64,000 nt of DNA from Methylobacterium gossipiicola. Its GTDB lineage: Bacteria > Pseudomonadota > Alphaproteobacteria > Rhizobiales > Beijerinckiaceae. The stretch lies in contig NZ_FOPM01000003.1 in the NCBI RefSeq assembly GCF_900113485.1, forward strand, positions 18,260 through 82,259. The letters are read 5' to 3'. The position numbers were made by a program, and so were the translations under genes. A model generated the notes under the pieces. The model worked only from the letters and a program-made list of their open reading frames with translations, did not search any database and had not been told where the DNA came from. Each line of letters starts with the position of its first letter. The first letter of the stretch is position 1. Shown piece after piece: positions 43,793-52,138 of the stretch.

Positions 43793-44287
43793 TCAAGGGG
43801 TGCGACGTCCCGTTCGCACGGCCTCCACGGCCGGGCGCAGGGTGTTGGCGAGGGTCGCCTCCTCGGCGAGCGGCAGGCTGCGGAACACCTTCTCGGCCAG
43901 TCCCTCGCGTCCCCCGGCCGCGCGCACGAGCCAGGCCGGGGCCTCGTCGAGGCCGCGCTGCACCGCCCGGGCGATGACGGCGGACCCCACGGGGACGCTC
44001 AGCGTCCGGCCGCGCACGGCGCCCGCCACGGCGTTGACGGCGTAATCGCCGACGTTGCGCACGAGGCGTTCCACCAGGGTGGCGGTGACGAGGGTGCGCA
44101 GGGGGCCGGCGAGGCGCGCCAGGGCCGCCGTGGCGGCGGTGACGGCGAGGGGCAGCAGGAGGCCGGTGACGGCCTGCGCCGCCACCGCGACGGCGTCGCC
44201 CCAGGGCACGACCACGCTGGCGGGATCGAGGGCGGCGCAGGGGGTGGACACGAGGGCGAGGACGAGGGCGATGCGGATCGGCGGCAT
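43793..44287 (-). CDS. hypothetical protein of the lysozyme group
   Basis: The 164-residue product starts MPPIRIALVLALVSTPCAAL with a signal peptide or anchor and then a hydrophobic stretch near residues 36-60 (AQAVTGLLLPLAVTAATAAL). The rest is mixed helical. The family is not recognised; similar proteins of unknown role occur downstream of GTA or phage lysozymes. It is separated from the lysozyme stop by 32 bp on the same strand, so co-expression is likely. Confidence 0.6.
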   Translation of the reverse strand: MPPIRIALVLALVSTPCAALDPASVVVPWGDAVAVAAQAVTGLLLPLAVTAATAALARLAGPLRTLVTATLVERLVRNVGDYAVNAVAGAVRGRTLSVPVGSAVIARAVQRGLDEAPAWLVRAAGGREGLAEKVFRSLPLAEEATLANTLRPAVEAVRTGRRTP

Positions 44288-44319
44288 GGGGCGACGGTCT
44301 CCAGGGGGACGGGACGGGT

Positions 44320-44934
44320 TCAGGCGCGGGGACGGCCGCCGAGGGCGGTCCAGACCCGGGCGAACCAGCCGGGCGCGGTCCCGGCCGGGGCGGCGCTCGC
44401 CACGCGCGGAACCGTGCGGCGCGCCGCCGACGGGGCGAACCGGGGGGCTGCCGGAGCCGCGATGGGGGCGGGGTCGCCGCGCCGGGCGCGGGGCAGGGCT
44501 TGCGCGTAGGGTGTGCGGAACTGGTCCTGCTCGGCGCCCCGGCGGGGAATGAGGGCGGCGGGCCGGTCCCACATCATCATCGCCTGAGCCGCGCCGTCGT
44601 CGTCGCCCGCGTTCAGGCGGCGGACCAGGGTGGAGCGCCCGAACGCCGCCGGCCCGATGTTGAAGCAGAGGGAGACGAGGGCGTCGAAGCCGTGCTGCGG
44701 CAGGGGGCGGGTCACGGCCGCCCGCACGGCGGCGACGAAGCGGACGACATCGCGGTCGAACACCGCGTCGCATTCGGCCGGGGTGAGGACGAGGCCGGGG
44801 GTGACGAGGGGCGGACCGGCCGCGCTGGTATGGCCGATCCCGATGGTCCAGACGCCGACGGAATCGCGGTAGGCATGAAGGCGCCGGCCCTCGCGGGCGA
44901 TGAGCACGGCCTTGCCGATGGCGCTGAGGTCCAT
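44320..44934 (-). CDS. phage-type lysozyme (glycoside hydrolase 24)
   Basis: The 204-residue protein has the T4-lysozyme catalytic triad spacing Glu15, Asp24, Thr30 (REGRRLHAYRDSVGVWTIGIGHT). It also has the later GH24 stretch QHGFDALVSLCFNIGPAAFGRSTLVRRLN. It cuts the glycan backbone of peptidoglycan. Residues beyond about 155 form an Ala/Pro/Arg-rich tail ending GWFARVWTALGGRPRA, absent from most short lysozymes. No signal peptide is visible. In a GTA or phage context it would release particles or remodel the wall. The ATG at 44934 is chosen because the frame upstream is unrelated. Confidence 0.85.
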   Translation of the reverse strand: MDLSAIGKAVLIAREGRRLHAYRDSVGVWTIGIGHTSAAGPPLVTPGLVLTPAECDAVFDRDVVRFVAAVRAAVTRPLPQHGFDALVSLCFNIGPAAFGRSTLVRRLNAGDDDGAAQAMMMWDRPAALIPRRGAEQDQFRTPYAQALPRARRGDPAPIAAPAAPRFAPSAARRTVPRVASAAPAGTAPGWFARVWTALGGRPRA

Positions 44935-45049
44935 GGTGCACTCCGGGTGGTGGGGAAGGGGACGGTCAGGGAACGGAAGCACGCGCCCGGGCGTTCGCCT
45001 GCGAGATCGGCCAAAGCCGGTCTCGGGAAGGGAATCCCGGAGGGGAATC

Positions 45050-45322
45050 ATGGCGCGTTCGCGCATCGTCTTGGGTTTGGCCGCCGGATTGCTGCTGGCG
45101 GAAATCGGCGGCGCCGCGGCCCAGAACAGCGGCAGCGGCAGCGGCCTGACACTCTTCGCCGAGGAGAATGGCAACGACCGCTCGGCTGGCGTGAACAACG
45201 GCAATTACCGGCCGCCACGCTATTACGGGCCGGGTGCCGTCGCGGCGCCGCGCGGCTATGGCCGTCCGGTCTACGGCGACGAGCGCCGCCCCGCCGCGCC
45301 GTATTACGGCTACCCGTATTGA
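45050..45322 (+). CDS. small secreted Tyr/Gly/Pro-rich protein
   Basis: The 90-residue product has a signal peptide (MARSRIVLGLAAGLLLAEIG, cut near GAAAQ) and a low-complexity mature part with Asn, Gly, Arg, Tyr and Pro (NNGNYRPPRYYGPG, then PYYGYPY). GGAGGGG precedes the ATG. It is divergent from the lysozyme gene and convergent with the DUF2793 gene, so it interrupts the GTA-type genes on the other strand. Function unknown. Confidence 0.6.
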   Translation: MARSRIVLGLAAGLLLAEIGGAAAQNSGSGSGLTLFAEENGNDRSAGVNNGNYRPPRYYGPGAVAAPRGYGRPVYGDERRPAAPYYGYPY

Positions 45323-45400
45323 GTGTCTCTCACGAAACTTCCGCCGCTCCGTCGTCTTGAGGGCGAGAACCGTCCGGGGACGGGGCTTCGTGAGGCACTC
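45321..45400. terminator. imperfect inverted repeat between convergent genes
   Basis: GAGTGTCTCTCACGAA at 45321-45336 is the near-inverse of TTCGTGAGGCACTC at 45387-45400 (a 2-base insertion and one mismatch). It spans the 84 bp between the stops of the secreted protein gene and the DUF2793 gene, so it could be a bidirectional terminator or a small repeat element. The right arm belongs to the 14-bp direct repeat described next. Confidence 0.45.
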
Positions 45401-45403
45401 TGA
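45390..45403 (+). repeat. 14-bp direct repeat, left copy
   Basis: GTGAGGCACTCTGA lies 3 bp outside the last gene of the GTA structural block. The identical word recurs at 63958-63971, beyond the first gene. The two copies are 18.57 kb apart. Confidence 0.6.
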
Positions 45404-45406
45404 GTC

Positions 45407-46969
45407 TCAGGCGAGGCCGAATCCGGAAAAATCGCTGTCGGCGGCGGCGACGTAGCCGTCCGTGCCCGTGAACAGGGCCTCGACGGTGATCCGGTCGCCC
45501 GCCGCCAGCGACACCGTCGCGGACAGGCTCACCGTCGAGACACCGTCGACGGGCGTGGCGACACCCCGGCGGGTGCCGTCGAGGGCGGCGCCGTTGCGTT
45601 GGAAGCGTGCCTGCAGGGAGGCGGGCGCGTTGTCGCCGTTGCGCTTGAACGCGAGGCCCGCCGAGACGGTGTAGGTTCCGGCGTCCGGCGCCACGAAGGC
45701 GTTGTCGCTCGCCCGGAACAGGCCCTGATCGTTGAGGGTCCCGGTGTTGAAGCCGACCCGCGTCCAAGTGCCCGCGCCGAGATAGTTGTCGTAGCTCGTG
45801 CTCGCGCGGAAGCGCGGCTGGTTGGTGAGGCGAACCCACCCGGCGCCGGTCTGGCCCCGGAAGGCGCCCAGGGTGCTGTCGAAGACGAGTTGCCCCGGTG
45901 CCGTCCCGGCCGCCGGCACGCCCGCCCTGGCCACGAGTTCGAGGGCGCCGTTAGCCCGCATCTTCACCACGGGACGCGGGATGACGCCGCCGAGATCCGT
46001 CGCCTCGACCACGAAGCCTGCGCCTTGCGCACCGGCGGAAAAGTCCTCCTCGGCGATGCCGCGCAGGGTGACGCACCCGTCCGCGCTCCCGCCCGAAAAG
46101 AATCCGCCGCCCGAGAGGCCGACGAGGCCGTCCCCGGCGCGGACCGGGGCGGGGGCCTGACGGCTGCCCCGGCCGGCGCGGGCCTGGATGAGGTTGTCCA
46201 CGGGGCCGGCGCCGTAGGCGTCGAGGCACAGGCCCGGCCCCGCCTCCTCGCGGGCCACGTGCAGGGGCGCCCTGGCCATGGGCGTGCCCGGCAGGGCGAG
46301 GGCACCGAGGCCGAGATGGCCCGTGGCCGGATCGGCCCGCCACGCGCCGCGCCACGCGGCGCCATCGGCCGAGACCTTGAGGCCCAGCGCGTCCTCGCCG
46401 TTGAGCCCGAATTCGGCCCGGCCCGAGAATCCGGTCTGGAACAGCAGGGCGCCGGCGCCCCCGGGGGCCGCCTTGTTCAGCACCACCGCGAGGCTGCCGC
46501 TGCCCCCCTCCGCCACGGTGCGGGCGCTCCACAGGGCGCGCTCGAGCTTCGCCGCGAACGCCGTCCCGGTTTCCGCCTCGGTGCCGAGGCCGATGGCCTC
46601 GAGGTTGCGCAGCCGGCGCAGGCCGTCGAACAGGCGTCCCCAGCGGGTGCCGTCGAAGCGGTAGAACGCATCCTCGTCGGCCACATGCACGAGCCAGCCG
46701 GCCTGGGGCGCGAGGCCGGTCCAGACGCCATCGCCGAATACGACGATTTGTCCGGACAACCCGGTCCAGGCCCCGGTCGGGGTCTGCGCGCTCACGAGGT
46801 AGCGGTCGCCCTCCGCCGGGGCGGCGGGGGGCGCGGCCAGATCCTTGTCGCGGCAGGCGAGCTGGACCAGGGCGTCGAGGACGAGGAGCGCTTCGTTGTG
46901 GGTCACGTGCTTGCCGGCCTGCCCCGCCGCGAGGAGCGGCAGGGCAAGGTGCGGGGTGGTCTGCGCCAT
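45407..46969 (-). CDS. DUF2793 tail fibre protein with C1q-like C-terminal domain
   Basis: The 520-residue protein opens with DUF2793 (residues 1-90: TPHLALPLLAAGQAGKHVTHNEALLVLDALV, given here as two overlapping motifs in one family, and FGDGVWTGLAPQAGW). This domain is found on GTA and phage fibres. A beta-rich middle follows, then a C-terminal domain from about residue 385 with a C1q/TNF-like pattern (FNTGTLNDQGLFRASDNAF, FVAPDAGTYTVSAGLAF, LAAGDRITVEALF, ending FSGFGLA). It probably trimerises and binds the recipient surface. It is the last gene of the structural block, 166 bp after gp15. Confidence 0.8.
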   Translation of the reverse strand: MAQTTPHLALPLLAAGQAGKHVTHNEALLVLDALVQLACRDKDLAAPPAAPAEGDRYLVSAQTPTGAWTGLSGQIVVFGDGVWTGLAPQAGWLVHVADEDAFYRFDGTRWGRLFDGLRRLRNLEAIGLGTEAETGTAFAAKLERALWSARTVAEGGSGSLAVVLNKAAPGGAGALLFQTGFSGRAEFGLNGEDALGLKVSADGAAWRGAWRADPATGHLGLGALALPGTPMARAPLHVAREEAGPGLCLDAYGAGPVDNLIQARAGRGSRQAPAPVRAGDGLVGLSGGGFFSGGSADGCVTLRGIAEEDFSAGAQGAGFVVEATDLGGVIPRPVVKMRANGALELVARAGVPAAGTAPGQLVFDSTLGAFRGQTGAGWVRLTNQPRFRASTSYDNYLGAGTWTRVGFNTGTLNDQGLFRASDNAFVAPDAGTYTVSAGLAFKRNGDNAPASLQARFQRNGAALDGTRRGVATPVDGVSTVSLSATVSLAAGDRITVEALFTGTDGYVAAADSDFSGFGLA

Positions 46970-47135
46970 GGACGGGCTCCGGTGTGAGAGGAGGAGGGGG
47001 CGGCCGCTGCCCCGGACGCCTGGAGCGCAGCGCGGGGTGATCCGGGACCCGGCGCGATTGTCGACGCTTCGCGACGTCTTGCGCTGGACCCCGGACCGGG
47101 CTTCGTTGCGCCCGTTCGGGGAAGGGCGCGGTGCC

Positions 47136-50100
47136 TCATCCCGCCCGGACGGGGACCCGCGCCCGCAGGGCCGGTCCCGGCCCGGTCAGGGCGCCCAGCG
47201 GTACGATGCTGGCCTCGATCACCGTGGGCGGCCCGCCGAAATCCGCCGCCGCGTCGGTGTAGAGAACGGACGACGCCGTGGTCTCCAGGCTGCGCAGGAC
47301 CGCCCCGCCGGGGCCGTGGATGTCGATGCGGTAGCCCCGGAGCATGGGATCGGGCGGCACGTCGGCGGCTTCCCAGGCATCGCCGTCGCGGCGGACCCGG
47401 CCGGTCCAGGCGAGGCGCAGGCCCTCGCCCGTGCGCCGCGCCCGCAGGTGGACGGGGGCCAGCGGCCGGAAGGCCCCGAGGCCGGCCGTGGCCCGGCGCT
47501 CCACGAACAGCGGATCGGCCGGGTCGCGGATGGCCGAGCCGATGCGGTAGCGGAACGGCCGCCCGGCCTCGTCGAGGCGGGTGACGAGGGGCACCGGGGC
47601 TTCGTCGAGGCGCACGATGAGGCGCCCCGCCGCCAGGGTGCGGGCGGCGGCGGCCTCGCTGCCGGCGAGCCCCCGCAGGAACCCGCTGAGGCGGTAGGTG
47701 CCCGGGCCGGTGAGCACCACCCCCGTCGCCGCCACGATCTCGACCGTGCCGTCCGCGTCCACGAGGGCGAAGCGGTTGGCGCCGGCCAGGGCCGCCGTTT
47801 CGGGCACGGAGGCGAGGCCCCCGGCCGCCCCGAGGCGAACCTCGAGACGGGCCGCCCGGTCGAAGCGCCAGAGCGGGCCGGGACCGAACGGCGTCAGGGT
47901 CTCCCCGAGGCAGGCCGGGTGATCGACGAGGGTGTGGAGGGCGAGCGCGCCCGCATCCTCCGCCCGCCACACGGCGATCTCGCCGGGCCACGGCTCGGCC
48001 CGAACGGCGAGAACCTGCAGGGGCGTCGGGTCGCCCCGGTCCAGCGGCAGGTCGAGGATCGTCGCGAAGGGCGGTCCGGCGAGTGCCGGCGGTGCCCGGC
48101 GCCGGCCCGCCTCGGGGCGCTCCCCCGCGCGGACGCGGCCGTACCGGGGCACCGCCCGGGTCTCGATCCGCCGCCCGGCGGGGCTGTCGGCGATGCGGAC
48201 GATGCGGTGCGTTGCCGCCTCGTCCGGCAGCCGCAACAGGTCGCCGGGTTCGAGGTCGATGCGGCGTGGACTGAGCACGAACGTGGCGGTGTCGCGGGCG
48301 GTGAGATCCGCGTCGAGCATGGCCTCCGCCAGGGCTTCCGCCTGCGCCCGCCGCGTCACCACCGCCGCCTCGAACCGGACCTCGCGGCGCCGCGCCCCCG
48401 TGGGGCGTGAGGCGGCGGCGGTGATCCGGCGATAGGCTCCGCCCTCGGCGTCGGTCACGGTGACTTCGAGGGACCGGGGCAGTTCGGATTCCTCCGCCCG
48501 CACCTGGGCGAGGGGCGCGTCGTCGCCCGGGGCCACGAGATCGCCCGCCGCCAACGCCAGGGGTCGTTCTCCGCGCGGCCCCCGCACGCGCAGGGTGCCG
48601 GCCACCGCCGCGACGTCGAGGCCGTAGAGCCGGGCCAGGGGTTCGAGGGCGGCGCGGGCCGAGAGGGACCGGTCGAGGACGTAGCCGTCGAGTTGCGCCG
48701 CGCCGGTGATCCGGGCCGGGCGGTCGATTCCGCAATCGGCCAGGATCGCGGCCACCAGCCGGTCGAGTTCGAGGCCCTCGATCCGTCCGGTGATCCAGTG
48801 GCCCACCGACCAATTGTCCGCATCCGCCCACACGGTGTCGAAATCCGGAAAGGCCGGGTAGGGCCGGGCGTCCCAGCACCACACGAAGATCGCGTCCGGC
48901 GGCACCATCGGTCCGCCGTAGACCGCCGAGACCGGGTTGTGGGCGGGGTCGAAGCCGGGCGCGGCGGGATCGAACCGCTCCAGGATGGCGGTGAGGGCGC
49001 GGGTCTGAATGAGGTCGTCGCGGGTGCCGTTGGAGAAGGGCGGCGCCGCGTTCTCGGCGGATTTCGGATCGGGAAAAACGTTGGGGCCGTTGGTGCCTTT
49101 GTCGACGGCCGGCACGCCGATCTCGGTGAGCCAGATCGGCTTGCCCCCCGGGACCCAGGCGGTGGCGCGGGTCTCGACGCCGCCGTCCCGCTCCCAGTGG
49201 CGGTTCGACCACCAGCCGACGAGGTCTTTGGCCCGGAACACCCAGGGCTTGCCCTGGGCGCCATCGGTGATGGGGGTGCGCCGTTGTGCCGCCCGGTCGG
49301 CCGCGCTGGCGTAGTACCAGTCGAAGGCTTCGCCCGCCCCGAGGCGGCTGGCGAGGTAGGCGCGGTCGTAGAGACTGTCGGTCTCGGCGAGGTCGGCATG
49401 GTCCGGCCCGTCGCGCCAATCGGTCAGCGGCGGATAGTAGTCGATGCCGACGGCATGGATCGCCGCATCGGCGAACAGGGCGTCGAGGGGAAACCGCACG
49501 GTGGCGCCGCCGTCGCGGACATGGGCGCCGTACTCCGTCCAGTCGGCGGCGTAGACGAGGGGGACCGAGGCGCCGAGGCGGTCGCGTAACGCGTGGGCGA
49601 GACTGCGAAATCCCTCCACGGCCGGGTAGGTGTCCCCCGCCCCCCGCACGCGGGTGAGGCCGACGCATTCGGAGCCGATGACGAAGCCGGCGAGCGGCAC
49701 GCCCCAGCCGGCGGCGAGGTCGGCGTAGTGCAGCACGAGGCCGCGATACTGCGCGAAGAACGCCGTGACCTGGGCGCCCGCCGCCGCCGTGCCGTCCGGG
49801 CTGCCGGGCAGGCCGGGGGCGGGATCGCAGGTGATGCGCCCGCGCCAGGGGTAGGGCGGCTGGCCGGGGCTAACAGGATCGCGCGGGTCCGGCAGGGTGT
49901 TGCCCTGGGGCACGTCCATCATGAGGAACGGGTAGAGCACCACGCCGAGACCCCGGCGGTGGAGTTCGGCCACGAGGCGGGTGAGGCCGGCATCGGACGG
50001 GGTGCCGCCATAGGCCGGATGGCCCTCGGGCGTCGTCGAGACGCGGCCGGCCTGTCCCCGCGTGAGGCCGCCGACCGCCCAGGAATCACCCGTCGTCACC

Positions 50101-51002
50101 TTGGTGGCGTTGTCGACCTTCGGGGCCACGGTGCAGTGCCCGGCCCGCAGATCGTCGCCGAACCAACTCGCCACCACCGAGACCTTTTTCAGGTTCGGGC
50201 ACAGGGCCTGGAGGGCATCGAGGGAGGCGATGACGTCGGTGACGCCCTGGAGCTGGAAGCGGTTGGCCGGCCGCGTCGTGCCGTGGCCCGCATCCTCCGT
50301 GACGGGGGCGGGGTCGAGGCCGAATTCCGTCGAGCCCGGAATGAGACAGACGGCGCGCACCCGGTCGGCGAGGCCCGCCACGGGGCGCACCACCTCGAAG
50401 GCGAATTGCGGGACGCGGTTGCCGAACTCAGCCAGGGCCAGACGCTCGAACACGATGTAGGCGAGGCCCCGATAGGCCGGGGCCGTTCCCTCCTTGGCGA
50501 CGATGAGCGGGTCCGGCGCCTGGTCGGCCTCGCCCCGGTGAAGGCGGTAAGTCAGGGCGGTGAGGTCGAGTTCGCGCCCGTCCGCCCAGATCCGCCTGAC
50601 CCCCGCGATGGGGCCTTCGCACAGGCCGACGGCGAGATCGACGGAATAGGCATAGGCGGTGCGGACGGTCTTCTGGCCGCCCCCGCCCTTGGCGGCGGCG
50701 CCCGCCCGCTCCACGGTGGTGTTGGCGGTCTCGAGCGGTCGGCTCGCCCAGATCAGGGTGCCGCCGAGGCGGGCGCGGCCGTAGAGGCGGGGGATCGGGT
50801 CGCCCTCCGTCGAGGTCAGGCCCGCCACCTCCGTGAGGCGCGGCCCCTCGACGACGCGCGGGCCCGTGCCGCCGCCGAACAGGGCGCCGTCGATGCCCGA
50901 GCCCGCCGCCGCCCCGAGGGCCGAGCCGATGATCCCCCCGATGGGGCCGCCCAAAGCCGTACCGGCCGCCGCTCCGGCGGTTTGCAGGATCAGCGTGGCC
51001 AT
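47136..51002 (-). CDS. GTA gp15-like giant tail protein with TIM-barrel domain
   Basis: The 1288-residue protein is close in size to RcGTA gp15. It starts with a Gly/Ala-rich hydrophobic segment (AAGTALGGPIGGIIGSALGA), followed by the phage tail-hub region (DPIPRLYGRARLGGTLIWAS). A TIM-barrel glycosidase-like part runs about residues 380-720 (GIDYYPPLTDWRD, PIWLTEIGVPAVDKGTNGP, FDTVWADADNWSVGHWITGR), then beta-rich hub and fibronectin-like C-terminal modules. It forms the baseplate hub and may degrade the surface layer during DNA delivery. Start ATG 51002. Confidence 0.9.
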   Translation of the reverse strand: MATLILQTAGAAAGTALGGPIGGIIGSALGAAAGSGIDGALFGGGTGPRVVEGPRLTEVAGLTSTEGDPIPRLYGRARLGGTLIWASRPLETANTTVERAGAAAKGGGGQKTVRTAYAYSVDLAVGLCEGPIAGVRRIWADGRELDLTALTYRLHRGEADQAPDPLIVAKEGTAPAYRGLAYIVFERLALAEFGNRVPQFAFEVVRPVAGLADRVRAVCLIPGSTEFGLDPAPVTEDAGHGTTRPANRFQLQGVTDVIASLDALQALCPNLKKVSVVASWFGDDLRAGHCTVAPKVDNATKVTTGDSWAVGGLTRGQAGRVSTTPEGHPAYGGTPSDAGLTRLVAELHRRGLGVVLYPFLMMDVPQGNTLPDPRDPVSPGQPPYPWRGRITCDPAPGLPGSPDGTAAAGAQVTAFFAQYRGLVLHYADLAAGWGVPLAGFVIGSECVGLTRVRGAGDTYPAVEGFRSLAHALRDRLGASVPLVYAADWTEYGAHVRDGGATVRFPLDALFADAAIHAVGIDYYPPLTDWRDGPDHADLAETDSLYDRAYLASRLGAGEAFDWYYASAADRAAQRRTPITDGAQGKPWVFRAKDLVGWWSNRHWERDGGVETRATAWVPGGKPIWLTEIGVPAVDKGTNGPNVFPDPKSAENAAPPFSNGTRDDLIQTRALTAILERFDPAAPGFDPAHNPVSAVYGGPMVPPDAIFVWCWDARPYPAFPDFDTVWADADNWSVGHWITGRIEGLELDRLVAAILADCGIDRPARITGAAQLDGYVLDRSLSARAALEPLARLYGLDVAAVAGTLRVRGPRGERPLALAAGDLVAPGDDAPLAQVRAEESELPRSLEVTVTDAEGGAYRRITAAASRPTGARRREVRFEAAVVTRRAQAEALAEAMLDADLTARDTATFVLSPRRIDLEPGDLLRLPDEAATHRIVRIADSPAGRRIETRAVPRYGRVRAGERPEAGRRRAPPALAGPPFATILDLPLDRGDPTPLQVLAVRAEPWPGEIAVWRAEDAGALALHTLVDHPACLGETLTPFGPGPLWRFDRAARLEVRLGAAGGLASVPETAALAGANRFALVDADGTVEIVAATGVVLTGPGTYRLSGFLRGLAGSEAAAARTLAAGRLIVRLDEAPVPLVTRLDEAGRPFRYRIGSAIRDPADPLFVERRATAGLGAFRPLAPVHLRARRTGEGLRLAWTGRVRRDGDAWEAADVPPDPMLRGYRIDIHGPGGAVLRSLETTASSVLYTDAAADFGGPPTVIEASIVPLGALTGPGPALRARVPVRAG

Positions 51003-51058
51003 GGCGGGCTCCGAAGGCTGTCGGGACCGGCCTCCGCGCGGCCGGAAAGGAGTGGTTC

Positions 51059-51502
51059 TCAGCGCCGGATCAGGATCACCCCGCCGATGAGGAGGGCGAC
51101 GCCGATGAGCCGCGGGCCGTCGAGGCTGCGCTGGGCGAGGCCGAGCCAGCCGAAATGGTCGAACGCCACGGAGGCCAGCATCTGGCCGGTGACGAGGAGG
51201 GCCATGAAGGTGCCCGCCCCCAGGACCGGCACGAGGACGATGCCAAGGCCGATGAACAGGGCGCCGAAGGCCCCCCCGCTCCAGGCCCACCACGGCAGGC
51301 GCGCCGCCGCGTTCCAGGCGGGCAGGGGATCGCGCAGGACGAGGGCCAGGAGCGCCATGCAGGCGAGGCCGACGAAGTAGCTCGCGAAGCCCGCCCAGGC
51401 GGCGGAGTTCAGGACCCCGCGCAGCTGCGTGTTCAAGCCCTGCTGGATCACGATGGCCACCCCCGCCAGGGCGGCGAGGAACAGGGCGGGGAGTGTCGGC
51501 AT
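51059..51502 (-). CDS. DMT-superfamily transporter, DUF606 (YdcZ) family
   Basis: The 147-residue protein has five hydrophobic segments and family stretches VAIVIQQGLNTQLRGVLNSA, ASYFVGLACMALLALVL, GTFMALLVTGQMLASVAFDHFGW and RLIGVALLIGGVILIRR. DUF606 proteins are small four- to five-helix members of the drug/metabolite transporter group; most are uncharacterised. It lies inside the tail operon, between gp14 and gp15, on the same strand, where RcGTA has no such gene. I started it at ATG 51502 (MPTLPALFLAALAG), since the upstream part of the frame lacks similarity. Confidence 0.85.
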   Translation of the reverse strand: MPTLPALFLAALAGVAIVIQQGLNTQLRGVLNSAAWAGFASYFVGLACMALLALVLRDPLPAWNAAARLPWWAWSGGAFGALFIGLGIVLVPVLGAGTFMALLVTGQMLASVAFDHFGWLGLAQRSLDGPRLIGVALLIGGVILIRR

Positions 51503-51703
51503 CGGAACCTCGGCGGTGTCGCCCGCGCCCCCGGCGCGGTACGTCTCGACAACCATCCGAGCGCCATGCCGTCAAATGCCGGCTTCTTGGCTGTCCATGC
51601 GGAGCGGGCATGTCGGATCCCGCGCACGTCGATCTGTTTCGTGCCGTACTGTGCCATGGCGGCCTGATGTGGGCGGCGGCCTTCAGGATCGGGCGGCCCC
51701 GGA

Positions 51704-52138
51704 TCAGCCGCCATTCGGAAACCGGAACGCGTGCGTCCGGTGCCGCAGCCACCACCGCGTCAGGGCGACTTCGGTGACGGCGGCGCCGTCATGGGCGTGG
51801 ATCATCGTGCCCGCCCCCGTGGCGATGGCGCAGTGGCGGGCGGGCAGGTGGGCGCGGAAGGAAAACAGCAGGACGTCGCCGGGGGCGGGATCGCCCAGCG
51901 GCACCGGCACGAGGTGGCGGCCGGCGGCCTCCGCCAGGGGATCGGTGCCGAGAGCGGCCGATTCCGCCCAGGAGGCCGTGTAGGGTGGGGCGGCTTCGGG
52001 TTCGGGGCCGAGGCAATCGCGCCAGACCCCGCGCACGAGGCCGAGGCAATCGCACCCCACCCCCTTCAGGGAAGCCTGATGCCGGTAGGGCGTGCCGATC
52101 CAGGCGCGGGCGGCGGCGACGATCTCGGCTCCGCTCAT
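51704..52138 (-). CDS. GTA gp14-like NlpC/P60 peptidase
   Basis: The 144-residue tail-tip peptidase has the catalytic Cys31 in VGCDCLGLVRGVW, His102 in ARHCAIATG and downstream His in MIHAHDGAAV. It is expected to cut peptidoglycan crosslinks as DNA crosses the recipient wall, as proposed for RcGTA gp14. It overlaps gp13 by 4 bp (ATGA), so translation is coupled. About 200 bp separate it from the next (DUF606) gene. Confidence 0.88.
   Translation of the reverse strand: MSGAEIVAAARAWIGTPYRHQASLKGVGCDCLGLVRGVWRDCLGPEPEAAPPYTASWAESAALGTDPLAEAAGRHLVPVPLGDPAPGDVLLFSFRAHLPARHCAIATGAGTMIHAHDGAAVTEVALTRWWLRHRTHAFRFPNGG

Noticed and set aside
46970..47135. Gap between the DUF2793 gene and gp15 as a small gene or repeat
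   Set aside because: It is GC-rich with repeat-like words (GGAGCGCAGCGCGGGG), but no second copy is in the window and no plausible frame with a ribosome site was found.
46903..49668. Long Arg/Pro-rich open frame inside gp15
   Set aside because: The alternative frame of a 3.9-kb high-GC gene; composition is non-protein-like and gp15 covers the region with clear motifs.
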